Of a stretch of DNA of 35,273 nucleotides, positions 7,900-15,345 are shown piece by piece. Below the pieces are notes generated by a model, which worked only from the letters and a program-made list of their open reading frames with translations, did not search any database and was not told the origin of the DNA. The translations under genes were made by a program, and so were the position numbers. Position 1 is the stretch's first letter. Every line of letters begins with the position of its first letter. Source of the stretch: Pseudonocardia xinjiangensis (GTDB lineage: Bacteria > Actinomycetota > Actinomycetes > Mycobacteriales > Pseudonocardiaceae). Where the stretch lies: assembly GCF_012911925.1 (NCBI RefSeq), contig NZ_JAAXKY010000076.1:1-35273 (forward strand), read 5' to 3'.

Positions 7900-8865
7900 G
7901 TGATGCACTTCGGCCCCGTGCGGGCCGTGGACGGCGTGAGCCTGCGGATCGAACGCGGGCGGGTGCTGGCACTCGTCGGCGAGAGCGGGTCGGGCAAGTC
8001 GACCGTCGGCCGGTGCGTCGTGCGGCTGCTGGCGCCGACGTCCGGCACCGTGCGGCTGGCGGGCACCGACGTCACCCACCTCAGCCGGCGCGCGCTGCGT
8101 CCGCACCGGCGTGAGGTCTCCATCGTGTTCCAGGACCCGGCGAGCTCGCTCGACCCGCGGCTGTCGGTCGGCGACATCGTGGGTGAGCCACTGCGGCTGC
8201 TCGGGCTGGCGAGCTCGCGGCGCGAACGGGAGACCCGCGTGGGCGACGCGCTGGAGCAGGTGGGGCTGCGGCGACAGGTCGCGCAGCGCTACCCCCACGA
8301 GATGTCCGGGGGGCAGCGCCAGCGGGTGAGCATCGCCCGCGCCCTGGTCTCGTCACCGCGGCTGCTGGTGGCCGACGAGCCCACCAGCGCGCTCGACGTC
8401 TCGGTGCAGGCCTCGGTGCTGAACCTGCTCGCGGACCTGCAGCGCGACCTCGGCTTCGCGTGCCTGTTCATCACCCACGACCTGTCGGCGGTGGAGTACC
8501 TGGCCGACGAGGTGGCCGTGATGTACCTGGGCACGCTGGTGGAGCAGGGTTCGCGCGAGGCGGTGTTCGACTCCCCGTCCCACCCGTACACGCAGGCGCT
8601 GCTCTCGGCCGCGCCGCTGGCGAACCCCCGCGAGCAACGGGCGCGCCGCCGGGTGCTGCTCTCCGGCGAGATCCCCTCGCCCACCGCCCCTCCCCCGGGC
8701 TGCCGGTTCCACACGCGGTGCCCGGTGGCCGTCGAGCGGTGCCGCACCGAGGTGCCGCTGCTGCGCACCACCGCGCTCGGTCAGGTGGCCTGCCACCTGG
8801 TGGCCGACGACGGCAGCGGCCCCGACGTGCGGCAGCAGCAACCGGTCCCGGTCGGAGAGGGCTGA
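7900..8865 (+). CDS. ABC transporter ATP-binding protein, DppF-like
   Basis: The second ATPase of the importer: Walker A GESGSGKS, signature MSGGQRQRV, Walker B LLVADEPTSALD, switch ITHDLSAV, and the C-terminal PGCRFHTRCP Cys cluster. The start is a problem. The first ATG/GTG in frame is GTG 7900, but homology begins earlier: the same frame reads ALELDDLVMHF before it, the first strand of the ATPase fold, and stays open back to the previous gene. A TAGGA ribosome site at 7821-7825 precedes ACG 7825 and ATC 7828, giving an N-terminus TDLEEHPAREQG. The true start may therefore be non-AUG near 7828. The function is not in doubt. Confidence 0.93.
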   Translation: MMHFGPVRAVDGVSLRIERGRVLALVGESGSGKSTVGRCVVRLLAPTSGTVRLAGTDVTHLSRRALRPHRREVSIVFQDPASSLDPRLSVGDIVGEPLRLLGLASSRRERETRVGDALEQVGLRRQVAQRYPHEMSGGQRQRVSIARALVSSPRLLVADEPTSALDVSVQASVLNLLADLQRDLGFACLFITHDLSAVEYLADEVAVMYLGTLVEQGSREAVFDSPSHPYTQALLSAAPLANPREQRARRRVLLSGEIPSPTAPPPGCRFHTRCPVAVERCRTEVPLLRTTALGQVACHLVADDGSGPDVRQQQPVPVGEG

Positions 8866-8885
8866 GGGGCGCTCGGACCGTCCCG

Positions 8886-8945
8886 GAGGGCAAGCTGGGC
8901 GTCGTTCGCCGGCGTCCGTCCGCACGGCTCCACAGGAGGCAGCAC
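8886..8945 (+). pseudogene. Relic of a pirin gene 3' end
   Basis: These 60 bases read EGKLGVV in one frame and then diverge. They align base by base, with few gaps, to the 3' end of the intact pirin gene at about 10680-10740, including the 19-base identity AGGGCAAGCTGGGCGTCGT. The alignment continues into the following ATGACCGA start codon region, which matches the relic after the pirin gene. It begins within about 20 bp of the ATPase stop. It is best explained as the tail of a deleted pirin copy. Confidence 0.6.
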
Positions 8946-9254
8946 ATGACCGAACCGCAGGTGCTCGACGTCGCCGAGTGGTCCCGGTTCGAGATCCACC
9001 TCGACGGCAGGCTCGCCGGGTTCGTGGCGTACCGCACCAGCCGGGGAACGATCACCTTCACCCACACCGAGATCGACAGCGCCTTCGAAGGGCGGGGCCT
9101 GGGCAGCACGCTGGTGCGGGGCGCGCTCGACGCGGCGCGGGCCCGCGGCCTGGCGGTGCTGCCCCAGTGCCCGTTCGTCCGCGGCTGGCTCCAGAAGCAC
9201 GAGGACTACCTGGACCTGGTGCCGGAGGGCGAGCGCCCGCGCTTCGGTCTCTGA
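8946..9254 (+). CDS. Small GNAT-like N-acetyltransferase (YidJ/Gcn5-related type)
   Basis: A compact 102-residue protein of the short GNAT-related family, which has only the central acetyl-CoA-binding fold. FEIHLDGRLAGFVAYRT and TFTHTEIDSAFEGRGLGS supply the strands and the pyrophosphate-binding loop (R/Q-x-x-G-x-G/A analogue ERGRGLGS-like), and VLPQCPFVRGWLQKH the family ending. GGAGG lies eight bases upstream of the ATG. The substrate is unknown. In related genomes this protein often follows a pirin gene (recalled, not checked), which fits the pirin relic directly upstream. Confidence 0.88.
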   Translation: MTEPQVLDVAEWSRFEIHLDGRLAGFVAYRTSRGTITFTHTEIDSAFEGRGLGSTLVRGALDAARARGLAVLPQCPFVRGWLQKHEDYLDLVPEGERPRFGL

Positions 9255-9340
9255 GACCGACCAGCACCAGGACGAGCCGTGATCGTTGTCCGCCGGAGGA
9301 GCCACCTCCCGGAGCACTGCTGACGGGGGCGCGGCGCGGC

Positions 9341-9404
9341 TGATCGCTCCGAGATCCACGTGTCGGCCCCGCGCGGGACCAACAGCCGCATCTCGCGACG
9401 ATCA
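9341..9404 (+). repeat. 64-bp hyphenated palindromic element, copy 1
   Basis: The ends TGATCGCTCCGAGAT and ATCTCGCGACGATCA are near-perfect inverted repeats. An inner imperfect stem GGCCCCGCGCGGGACC lies between. The reverse complement of 15260-15323 aligns to it over all 64 bases without gaps. It lies 13 bases before a cluster of the 12-bp core. It could be a REP-like element or a bidirectional terminator. Confidence 0.75.
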
Positions 9405-9417
9405 CTCCGCCCCGCCC

Positions 9418-9522
9418 GCGAGTCGCCCGTTCCTCGCCCGCGAGTCGCCCGATCCGCGCGCATTCACCCAGGGACATCACGACGAGAACGGGCAACTCGC
9501 GGGCCCAAACCGGGCGACTCGC
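9418..9522. repeat. Core GCGAGTCGCCCG, two inverted pairs, 22-bp period
   Basis: The 12-bp core occurs forward at 9418-9429 and 9440-9451, and inverted at 9489-9500 (one mismatch) and 9511-9522. Within each pair the starts are exactly 22 bp apart. The pairs face each other across 37 bp, so the whole block could fold into a cruciform. It belongs to the same family as the blocks at 15346 and 25931. Confidence 0.85.
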
Positions 9523-9729
9523 GGCACCAGGGTCGTCCTCGCAGGCGCGACGACACCGGGGACGAGCTGTTCACGTTCGAGATGTCCATGAAGATCCGCC
9601 GGGGACGCTGAGCGGTCGGACGCTGCACCGAGGTGGCACCCGCCGCGGCACCCGGGCGCCCGGCGGGGTCGGCTGCCACCCCACTCGGGGGACGGAACAG
9701 ACGCGACGGCGGTACGGTTGTCCTCCAGT

Positions 9730-9745
9730 AGTTGCAGACACAACT
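9730..9745. promoter_or_regulatory. MarR-like palindromic operator before pirin gene
   Basis: AGTTG (9730-9734) and CAACT (9741-9745) are perfect arms around a six-base spacer, 15 bases before the pirin ATG and just ahead of the GGAGG ribosome site. The pattern AGTTGCA-ACAACT resembles sites of MarR-type regulators, though no MarR gene is nearby. Confidence 0.45.
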
Positions 9746-9760
9746 TCTTCGGAGGACCTC

Positions 9761-10744
9761 ATGCCCGCCGTCACCGTCGCCGACGTCACCGCACTGCCGC
9801 GCGTACCCGAACCCGGCGCCGCCGCCGTCGACCGGCGGGTGCGCTCCGTCACCACCGCCCCGTCCGGGTTCGAGGGCGAGGGGTTCCCGGTCCGACGGGC
9901 CTTGGCCGGTATCGACCTACGCGACCTCGACCCGTTCCTGATGATGGACCAGATGGGCGAGGTCGAGTACGCCCCCGGCGAGCCGAAGGGCACCTCCTGG
10001 CACCCCCACCGCGGGTTCGAGACCGTCACCTACATCATCGACGGCACCTTCGAGCACGCCGACTCCCACGGCGGCGGCGGGCTGATCACCAATGGCGACA
10101 CGCAGTGGATGACGGCGGGGGGTGGCCTGCTGCACATCGAGCGGCCGCCGGAGTCCCTCGTCATGAGCGGCGGCCTGTTCCACGGACTGCAGCTGTGGGT
10201 GAACCTGCCGAAGGCCGACAAGTGGCTCGAGCCCCGGTACCAGGACCTCCGCGCCCGCGAGTCGGCCCTGCTCACCACGTCCGACGGCGGAGCCCTGATC
10301 CGCGTGATCGCCGGCGAGCTTGCCGGGCACGCCGGGCCGGGGTCCACCCACACCCCCGTGGCGATGATGCACGCCACCGTCGCGCCCGGCGCCACCGTGC
10401 GGCTGCCCTGGCGGCGCGACTTCAACGCACTCGTCTACGTGCTGTCCGGGGCCGGTGCGGTGGGCCCGGAGAAGCAGCCCGTGCGCACCGGGCAGGCCGC
10501 ACTCTTCGGTCCCGGCGACACGATCACCGTGTCGGGCAACGAGAAGCAGGAGTCCCGTCTCGCCGGCCTGGACGTGATCTTCCTCGGCGGGCAGCCGATC
10601 CGGGAGCCGATCGCCTGGGCCGGCCCGTTCGTCATGAACACCCGGGCCGAGGTGCTCCAGACCTTCGAGGACTACCAGAAGGGCAAGCTGGGCGTCGTTC
10701 CCGCCACGTACGTCCCGCACGGTGCCGCGGGCGGCAACGCATGA
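9761..10744 (+). CDS. Pirin family protein
   Basis: A 327-residue bicupin protein. The N-terminal cupin has the pirin metal site: WHPHRGFETVTYIIDG supplies two His (about residues 75-77), and GGGLLHIERPPE supplies the third His and the Glu. The C-terminal pirin domain covers about residues 190-295. Pirins bind iron; some act as quercetin dioxygenases and others as redox-responsive regulators, and the sequence does not choose between these. The ATG has GGAGG eight bases upstream. The stop overlaps an ATGACCGAG that begins like the GNAT gene at 8946 but ends after seven codons. A MarR-like operator lies just upstream. Confidence 0.93.
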   Translation: MPAVTVADVTALPRVPEPGAAAVDRRVRSVTTAPSGFEGEGFPVRRALAGIDLRDLDPFLMMDQMGEVEYAPGEPKGTSWHPHRGFETVTYIIDGTFEHADSHGGGGLITNGDTQWMTAGGGLLHIERPPESLVMSGGLFHGLQLWVNLPKADKWLEPRYQDLRARESALLTTSDGGALIRVIAGELAGHAGPGSTHTPVAMMHATVAPGATVRLPWRRDFNALVYVLSGAGAVGPEKQPVRTGQAALFGPGDTITVSGNEKQESRLAGLDVIFLGGQPIREPIAWAGPFVMNTRAEVLQTFEDYQKGKLGVVPATYVPHGAAGGNA

Positions 10745-10764
10745 CCGAGCCCCGGCCGGCGTGA
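10741..10764 (+). pseudogene. Relic of the GNAT gene 5' end after pirin
   Basis: The eight codons ATGACCGAG...TGA encode MTEPRPA, coupled to the pirin stop by an ATGA overlap. The intact GNAT gene begins MTEPQ. With the pirin-like relic before that gene, this shows the same pirin-GNAT junction twice, each copy having lost the opposite partner. It is too short to be functional. Confidence 0.55.
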
Positions 10765-10792
10765 CCCGCCCCCAGCACGGCGCCGGCCGCGG

Positions 10793-11136
10793 TCACACGC
10801 TCCCGGCATGCCGGTCCGCCACGGCCAGGAACCGGCCCGGTCGAGCGGCGCGGCGCGGCACGGGCCACCGCAACGGCCTGGGCGACCTGCCGGGGCGGTG
10901 CGGGTGCCGACCAGCGCACAGGTCACGCCCGGGGTCGATCTCGCGAACTGGGTCGCGCGCTGGGCGTCGCTGTCGAACCCGGGGATCATCCCGCTCACGT
11001 CCGGCGTGACTCCGCGCGCCAGGCGGGCCCGCTTGAGCGCGGCGCTGCCGATCACCGTGATCGACCGGCTCCGCGCCATCTCGAGCACCGTGGACCCGTT
11101 CTCGCACGTGAACACCTCGCGCGCGTCGGGGTTCAC
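10793..11136 (-). pseudogene. Decayed aldo/keto reductase, C-terminal third
   Basis: On the reverse strand one frame reads STVLEMARSRSITVIGSAAL, then a DAQRATQFARSTPGVTCALV stretch and G-T-R-T. This is the usual end region of a family of aldo/keto reductases (typically AQRALQFVRSTPG-TTALVG). The expected continuation then appears in other frames: VAQAVAVARAAP in one, LDRAG in the first again, and RFLAVADRHAGSV before the stop at 10793 in the third. At least two frameshifts are therefore needed. No N-terminal two thirds with the catalytic Asp-Tyr-Lys-His can be found upstream. It is a dead fragment with no sign of a start or promoter. Confidence 0.7.
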
Positions 11137-11248
11137 GGGTAGCTACACGAAGCGGAAACGGTGCTCGCCGAGATCCCTGACGGACGGTCCACCGCGACCG
11201 GCGCGCTTCGCCGGGACATCGACGCGCCGGACCGTCGGAGGGCCTCCG

Positions 11249-11254
11249 TAGCCT
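11249..11254 (+). promoter_or_regulatory. -10 box for a leaderless helicase transcript
   Basis: TAGCCT ends six bases before GTG 11261, so the predicted transcription start falls on the start codon. No ribosome site precedes the GTG in the right place; CGGAGGGCCTCCG at 11235-11247 is a palindrome upstream of the -10. Confidence 0.5.
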
Positions 11255-11260
11255 TGACGC

Positions 11261-14200
11261 GTGCTCGCCGTCCACGCCCTCTGGTCCCCCGGCCGCGGGG
11301 TCCTGCTCTGGGCCGAGGACGGCGCGCGTCCCACCACCTCGTCGAGCCGCTCGCTGCGGTCGGCGCGCCCCCACCCGTTCGCGGCGCCGTCGTCGGCGCT
11401 CACCGCGCTCCACCCGGGCAAGCCCGCCACCGTCACGCTGCTGCTGCCCTCCCGGCCCGGCGGCCCGCTCGCGTCGCCGGAGCTGGTGCGCAGCGGCGGG
11501 CGTGGCACCCCGCCGCGGGGCGGCCCGGTGCTGCGCGCCTGGTCGGTACCCGCGCTGGCCATCGACGTCGCGGAGCTGGACGACCCCGCCGATGAGGTGC
11601 GCTACGGCGCCTCGGTGACCCACCTACGCGCTGTGGCGGAGCTGGCGGCCGATCTCGCCGCGCGCGGCCGCGTGCTGCCCACCCTCGTCCGGCAGGGTCC
11701 GCACGCGTTCGCGCGGTGGCGCCCGCTCGTGCAGGGCCTCGACGCCGTCACGTTCGACGCGCTGGTGGCGGCCCTCCCGCCGGTGGGGCGCGCGGAGGCG
11801 GTCGGCTCGGCCCGCGGCCAGCAGGCCGGGGCCGATCCGCACGCGCTCGTCAGCGACGCGCTCCACGCCCTCACCGACGCCGCCGTCCGCGACCGGCTGG
11901 CCCGCGCACCCGAGCCGCTCACGGTGCTCCCACCGCGGCTCGGGCGGGCGCCCCGGGAGCTCCCGGCGGCGGAGTCCTGGCTCGCCGCCCTGCTCACGCC
12001 CGACGGGCGGGTCGGTGGCGACCGCGCCCTGTCGGCCACGGAGCTCGCCGCCCTCGCCGGCGCCGTCGCGGAATGGGACGAGTTCGGCGCCACGGCCGGC
12101 GGCGAGGGCCGCGCGTGCTTCCGGCTCACCGAGATCAGCACCCTGCACGACCCTGCCGACCCGGCACCCGACGCGCTCGACCAGACCGGCGACGGCACGC
12201 GCTGGGTGCTCGACTTCCTCCTGCAGTCCACCGCCGACCCCAGCCTGCTCGTCCCAGCCGAGCAGGTCTGGTCCAGCGGTGCCGACCGGCTGATCGCGCA
12301 GCCGCAGGAGCTGCTGCTCGCCGAGCTCGGCCGCGCTTCGCTGGTGCTCCCGGCGCTGGCCACCGCGCTGCGGCAGGCCCGCCCGTCCGGGCTCGACCTC
12401 GACGTCGAGGGCGCCCACCACTTCCTCACGGCGGGGGCCGCGCTGCTCGTCGAGGCCGGGTTCGGGGTCCAGCTCCCGGCCGGCTGGGACGGCTCGCGCC
12501 GGGTCGGGCTCGCGCTGAGCGCGCGCAGCACCCCGGCCGACCGCGTGCTCACCCGCAGCGGGCTGGGCCGCGAGGAGCTGGCCGACTTCCGCTGGTCGAT
12601 CGCGGTGGGCGACGACGAGCTGTCCGAGGAGGAGATCACCGAGCTGGTGGCCACCAAGGCGCCGCTGGTCCGGCTGCGGGGCAGGTGGGTGAGCGTCGAC
12701 GCCGAGCGGCTGCGCGCCGGCCTGGAGTTCCTGCGCCGGGCCCGCAGGCGGCGCGCCGACGGCGCGCCCACCGCCGCCGAGGTGCTCGCGCTCGCCCAGC
12801 GCCACCCCGACGACTGGGAGAGCGACGCGGACCACGGCGCGCCGCTGCCCGTCACCGCCATCCACGCCGACGGCTGGATCGGGGCGCTGCTCGCAGGCGA
12901 GGTCGAACGCACGATCACCCCGGTCGAGCCGCCCGCAGGCTTCCGCGCGCAGCTGCGCCCCTACCAGCAGCGCGGCGTCTCGTGGCTCGCGTTCCTCTCC
13001 ACCCTCGGGCTCGGGGCGTGCCTGGCCGACGACATGGGCCTGGGCAAGACGGTGCAGCTGCTGGCCCTGGAGGCGCTCGAACGCGCCCAGCAGGAGCGCG
13101 GCCCCACGCTGCTCGTCTGCCCGATGTCGCTCGTCGGCACGTGGCAGCGCGAGGCCGCCCGGTTCGCCCCCGACCTGCGGGTGCTCGCCCACCACGGGCC
13201 CGGCCGCCGCCACGGCGCGGAGCTCGAGGCGCAGATCCACGAGGCCGACCTCGTGGTCACCACCTACGCCACCGCCACCCGCGACGGCGACGAGCTCGCC
13301 GCGCTCGCCTGGCGCCGCCTCGTGCTCGACGAGGCCCAGGCCGTGAAGAACAGCAGGGCGTCGCACGCGCGCGCCGTGCGGCGGTTCGACGCCGAGCACC
13401 GCGTGGCGCTCACCGGCACGCCCGTGGAGAACCGGCTGGCCGAGCTGTGGTCGATCATGGACGTGCTCAACCCCGGCCTGCTGGGCTCGGCCGAGAAGTT
13501 CCGCGCCCGCTACGCCATCCCCGTGGAACGCCACGGCGACACCGAGGCCGCCGCGTTGCTGCGCCGCGTCACCCGGCCGTACCTGCTGCGACGGCTGAAG
13601 ACCGACCCGAGGATCATCGACGACCTGCCCGACAAGATCGAGGTCACCCAGCACTACCGGCTCACCCGCGAGCAGGCCTCGCTCTACCGCACGGTCGTCG
13701 ACGACATGATGGAGAAGATCGCCGACTCCCGCGGCATCGAGCGCCGCGGCAACGTGCTGGCCGCGATGGCGAAGCTCAAGCAGGTCTGCAACCACCCGGC
13801 CCAGCTGCTCCACGACGGTTCGCCGGTCGGCAGACGCTCCGGCAAGATCATCCGGCTGGAGGAGATCCTCGCCGAGATCCTCGACGAGGGCGACCGCGTG
13901 CTGTGCTTCACCCAGTTCACCGAGTTCGGCCACATGCTCGTGCCGCACCTGGCGGCCCGCTTCGACACCGACGTCGCGTTCCTGCACGGGGGCACGCCGA
14001 AGAAGCGCCGTGACGAGATGGTCATGCGCTTCCAGGCCGGTGAGGGGCCGCCGGTCATGCTGCTCTCGCTCAAGGCGGGCGGCACCGGCCTCACCCTCAC
14101 CGCCGCCAACCACGTCGTGCACCTCGACCGCTGGTGGAACCCCGCCGTGGAGAACCAGGCCACCGACCGCGCGTTCCGCATCGGCCAGCGCCGCAACGTC

Positions 14201-14401
14201 CAGGTGCGCAAGTTCGTGTGCCCCGGCACGGTCGAGGAGCGCATCGACGACATGATCACCAAGAAGAAGGCGCTGTCGGAGATGGTGGTCGGCGACGGGG
14301 AGGGCTGGCTCACCGAGCTGTCCACCGACTCGCTGCGCGAGCTGTTCACCCTGGGCTCGGAAGCGCTCGAGGAGACCGTCGAGGACACCGACGATGCCTG
14401 A
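11261..14401 (+). CDS. Snf2/Rad54-type DEAD/DEAH-like ATPase, HelZ-like
   Basis: A 1046-residue SF2 ATPase. The N-terminal half is variable and ends in a Snf2-associated domain (about 420-545). The ATPase begins at RPYQQRGVSWLAFL, with Walker A DDMGLGKT near 590, LLVCPMSLVGTW, motif II DEAQ near 690, and motif III LTGTPVENRLAELWS. The helicase C domain has FTQFTEFGHM, LHGGTPKK, LSLKAGGTGLTLT and the closing QATDRAFRIGQ near 973. Such proteins translocate on double-stranded DNA rather than unwinding it. M. tuberculosis HelZ (Rv2101) has this architecture and, as I recall, the same SWIM-domain neighbour. The gene overlaps the SWIM gene by eight bases. A role in DNA repair or remodelling is inferred. 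Confidence 0.93.
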   Translation: MLAVHALWSPGRGVLLWAEDGARPTTSSSRSLRSARPHPFAAPSSALTALHPGKPATVTLLLPSRPGGPLASPELVRSGGRGTPPRGGPVLRAWSVPALAIDVAELDDPADEVRYGASVTHLRAVAELAADLAARGRVLPTLVRQGPHAFARWRPLVQGLDAVTFDALVAALPPVGRAEAVGSARGQQAGADPHALVSDALHALTDAAVRDRLARAPEPLTVLPPRLGRAPRELPAAESWLAALLTPDGRVGGDRALSATELAALAGAVAEWDEFGATAGGEGRACFRLTEISTLHDPADPAPDALDQTGDGTRWVLDFLLQSTADPSLLVPAEQVWSSGADRLIAQPQELLLAELGRASLVLPALATALRQARPSGLDLDVEGAHHFLTAGAALLVEAGFGVQLPAGWDGSRRVGLALSARSTPADRVLTRSGLGREELADFRWSIAVGDDELSEEEITELVATKAPLVRLRGRWVSVDAERLRAGLEFLRRARRRRADGAPTAAEVLALAQRHPDDWESDADHGAPLPVTAIHADGWIGALLAGEVERTITPVEPPAGFRAQLRPYQQRGVSWLAFLSTLGLGACLADDMGLGKTVQLLALEALERAQQERGPTLLVCPMSLVGTWQREAARFAPDLRVLAHHGPGRRHGAELEAQIHEADLVVTTYATATRDGDELAALAWRRLVLDEAQAVKNSRASHARAVRRFDAEHRVALTGTPVENRLAELWSIMDVLNPGLLGSAEKFRARYAIPVERHGDTEAAALLRRVTRPYLLRRLKTDPRIIDDLPDKIEVTQHYRLTREQASLYRTVVDDMMEKIADSRGIERRGNVLAAMAKLKQVCNHPAQLLHDGSPVGRRSGKIIRLEEILAEILDEGDRVLCFTQFTEFGHMLVPHLAARFDTDVAFLHGGTPKKRRDEMVMRFQAGEGPPVMLLSLKAGGTGLTLTAANHVVHLDRWWNPAVENQATDRAFRIGQRRNVQVRKFVCPGTVEERIDDMITKKKALSEMVVGDGEGWLTELSTDSLRELFTLGSEALEETVEDTDDA

Positions 14402-15242
14402 TCCCGATCCGTTCTGGTGGCGCGACGCCGAACCCGCCCGCCCGCGCCGGGTCGAGGGCGGCATCCAGATCAACAGCACCCGCGGACCGGTGGCGCGCAC
14501 CTGGTGGTCGCAGCGGTTCCTCGGCGTGCTGGAGTCGCTCGGTGTCGGCGGCCGGCTCTCGCGGGGCCGCAGCTACGCCCGGGCCGGCCAGATCATCTCC
14601 CTCGACGTCGACGCGGGCGGGGCCGTCGCCCAGGTGCAGGGCTCCCGGCCCCAGCCGTACAAGGTGCGGGTCGGTATCCCGGCCTTCGGCAAGGCGGAGT
14701 GGGCAGCGGTGGCGCAGGCGCTCGCCGACGACGCGTCGTACGCCGCCACGCTGCTGGCCGGCGAGATGCCCCGCGAGATCGAGACGGTGTTCGAGGCCGT
14801 CGGGCTCTCGCTCTTCCCCGCCGGCAACCGCGACCTCGCGATGGACTGCAGCTGCCCCGACCACGCCGTCCCCTGCAAGCATCTCGCCGCGGTGTTCTAC
14901 GTGCTCGCCGACCGGTTCGACACCGATCCCTTCCAGATCCTGGCGCTGCGCGGCCGCGACCGCGAGACGCTCCTGGAGGACCTCCGCGCCCGCCGCACCG
15001 CCGCAAGCCCGCCCGCGACGTCCGACGGGGTGCCCGCGCTCGCCGACGTCATGCACGAGTACTGGAGCGCGGGGCCCGGGCTCCCGGAGCGGCTGACCGG
15101 CCCCCGCACCCCACCCGACGCGCTGCTCGACCAGGTGCCCGAGTTCACCGTCGACGTACGCGGCGAGCGGGTCGCCGACCTGCTGCGACCGGCCTACCGC
15201 GCTCTCGCCGGGGACGACAGCACACCCCCCACTGCGCCCTGA
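14394..15242 (+). CDS. SWIM zinc-finger family protein
   Basis: A 282-residue protein of the actinobacterial SWIM family. The zinc finger is C152-S-C154-PDHAVP-C161-K-H163, the expected CxCx(n)CxH. The N-terminal RTWWSQRFLGVLESLG followed by SRGRSYARAGQI is the conserved family opening. The finger is thought to bind DNA or protein. The start overlaps the helicase gene by eight bases, so the two are translationally coupled and probably work in one complex. The Ala/Pro-rich C-terminus shows no domain I recognise. Confidence 0.92.
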   Translation: MPDPDPFWWRDAEPARPRRVEGGIQINSTRGPVARTWWSQRFLGVLESLGVGGRLSRGRSYARAGQIISLDVDAGGAVAQVQGSRPQPYKVRVGIPAFGKAEWAAVAQALADDASYAATLLAGEMPREIETVFEAVGLSLFPAGNRDLAMDCSCPDHAVPCKHLAAVFYVLADRFDTDPFQILALRGRDRETLLEDLRARRTAASPPATSDGVPALADVMHEYWSAGPGLPERLTGPRTPPDALLDQVPEFTVDVRGERVADLLRPAYRALAGDDSTPPTAP

Positions 15243-15259
15243 CGAGCCCGCGGGACCTG

Positions 15260-15323
15260 TGATCGCCGCGAGATGCGGCTGTTCGCCCTCCGGAGGGCTG
15301 ACGCATGGATCTCGCGGCGATCA
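15260..15323 (-). repeat. 64-bp hyphenated palindromic element, copy 2
   Basis: The ends TGATCGCCGCGAGAT and ATCTCGCGGCGATCA are perfect 15-base inverted repeats. The centre GCCCTCCGGAGGGC is a perfect 14-base palindrome, and GATGCG/CGCAT arms lie between. It is the reverse complement of copy 1 apart from a dozen or so substitutions. It lies between convergent genes (SWIM and amidase), where a bidirectional terminator would be useful. Confidence 0.8.
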
Positions 15324-15345
15324 AGCGCCGCCGGCGCGCGGAAAG

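Larger units (their letters stand above)
9255..9760. other. Intergenic region rich in repeats
   Basis: This 506-bp gap holds no convincing gene. It contains a possible hairpin GGAGG-AGCCA-CCTCC (9296-9310), a 64-bp palindromic element (9341-9404), inverted pairs of a 12-bp core (9418-9522), and the pirin operator (9730-9745). At 9549-9611 one frame reads GDELFTFEMSMKIRRGR before a stop, which could be the last trace of a lost gene, but it is too short to assign. Confidence 0.6.

Noticed and set aside
9549..9611. Short frame ending GDELFTFEMSMKIRRGR as a remnant of a MaoC-like gene
   Set aside because: The resemblance is about 17 residues and cannot be separated from chance.
11624..14500. Long open frame (958 codons) antisense to the helicase
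   Set aside because: Very high GC coding DNA leaves the opposite-strand frame open. The translation is low-complexity Arg/Gly/His-rich with no domain, while the forward strand carries all Snf2 motifs.
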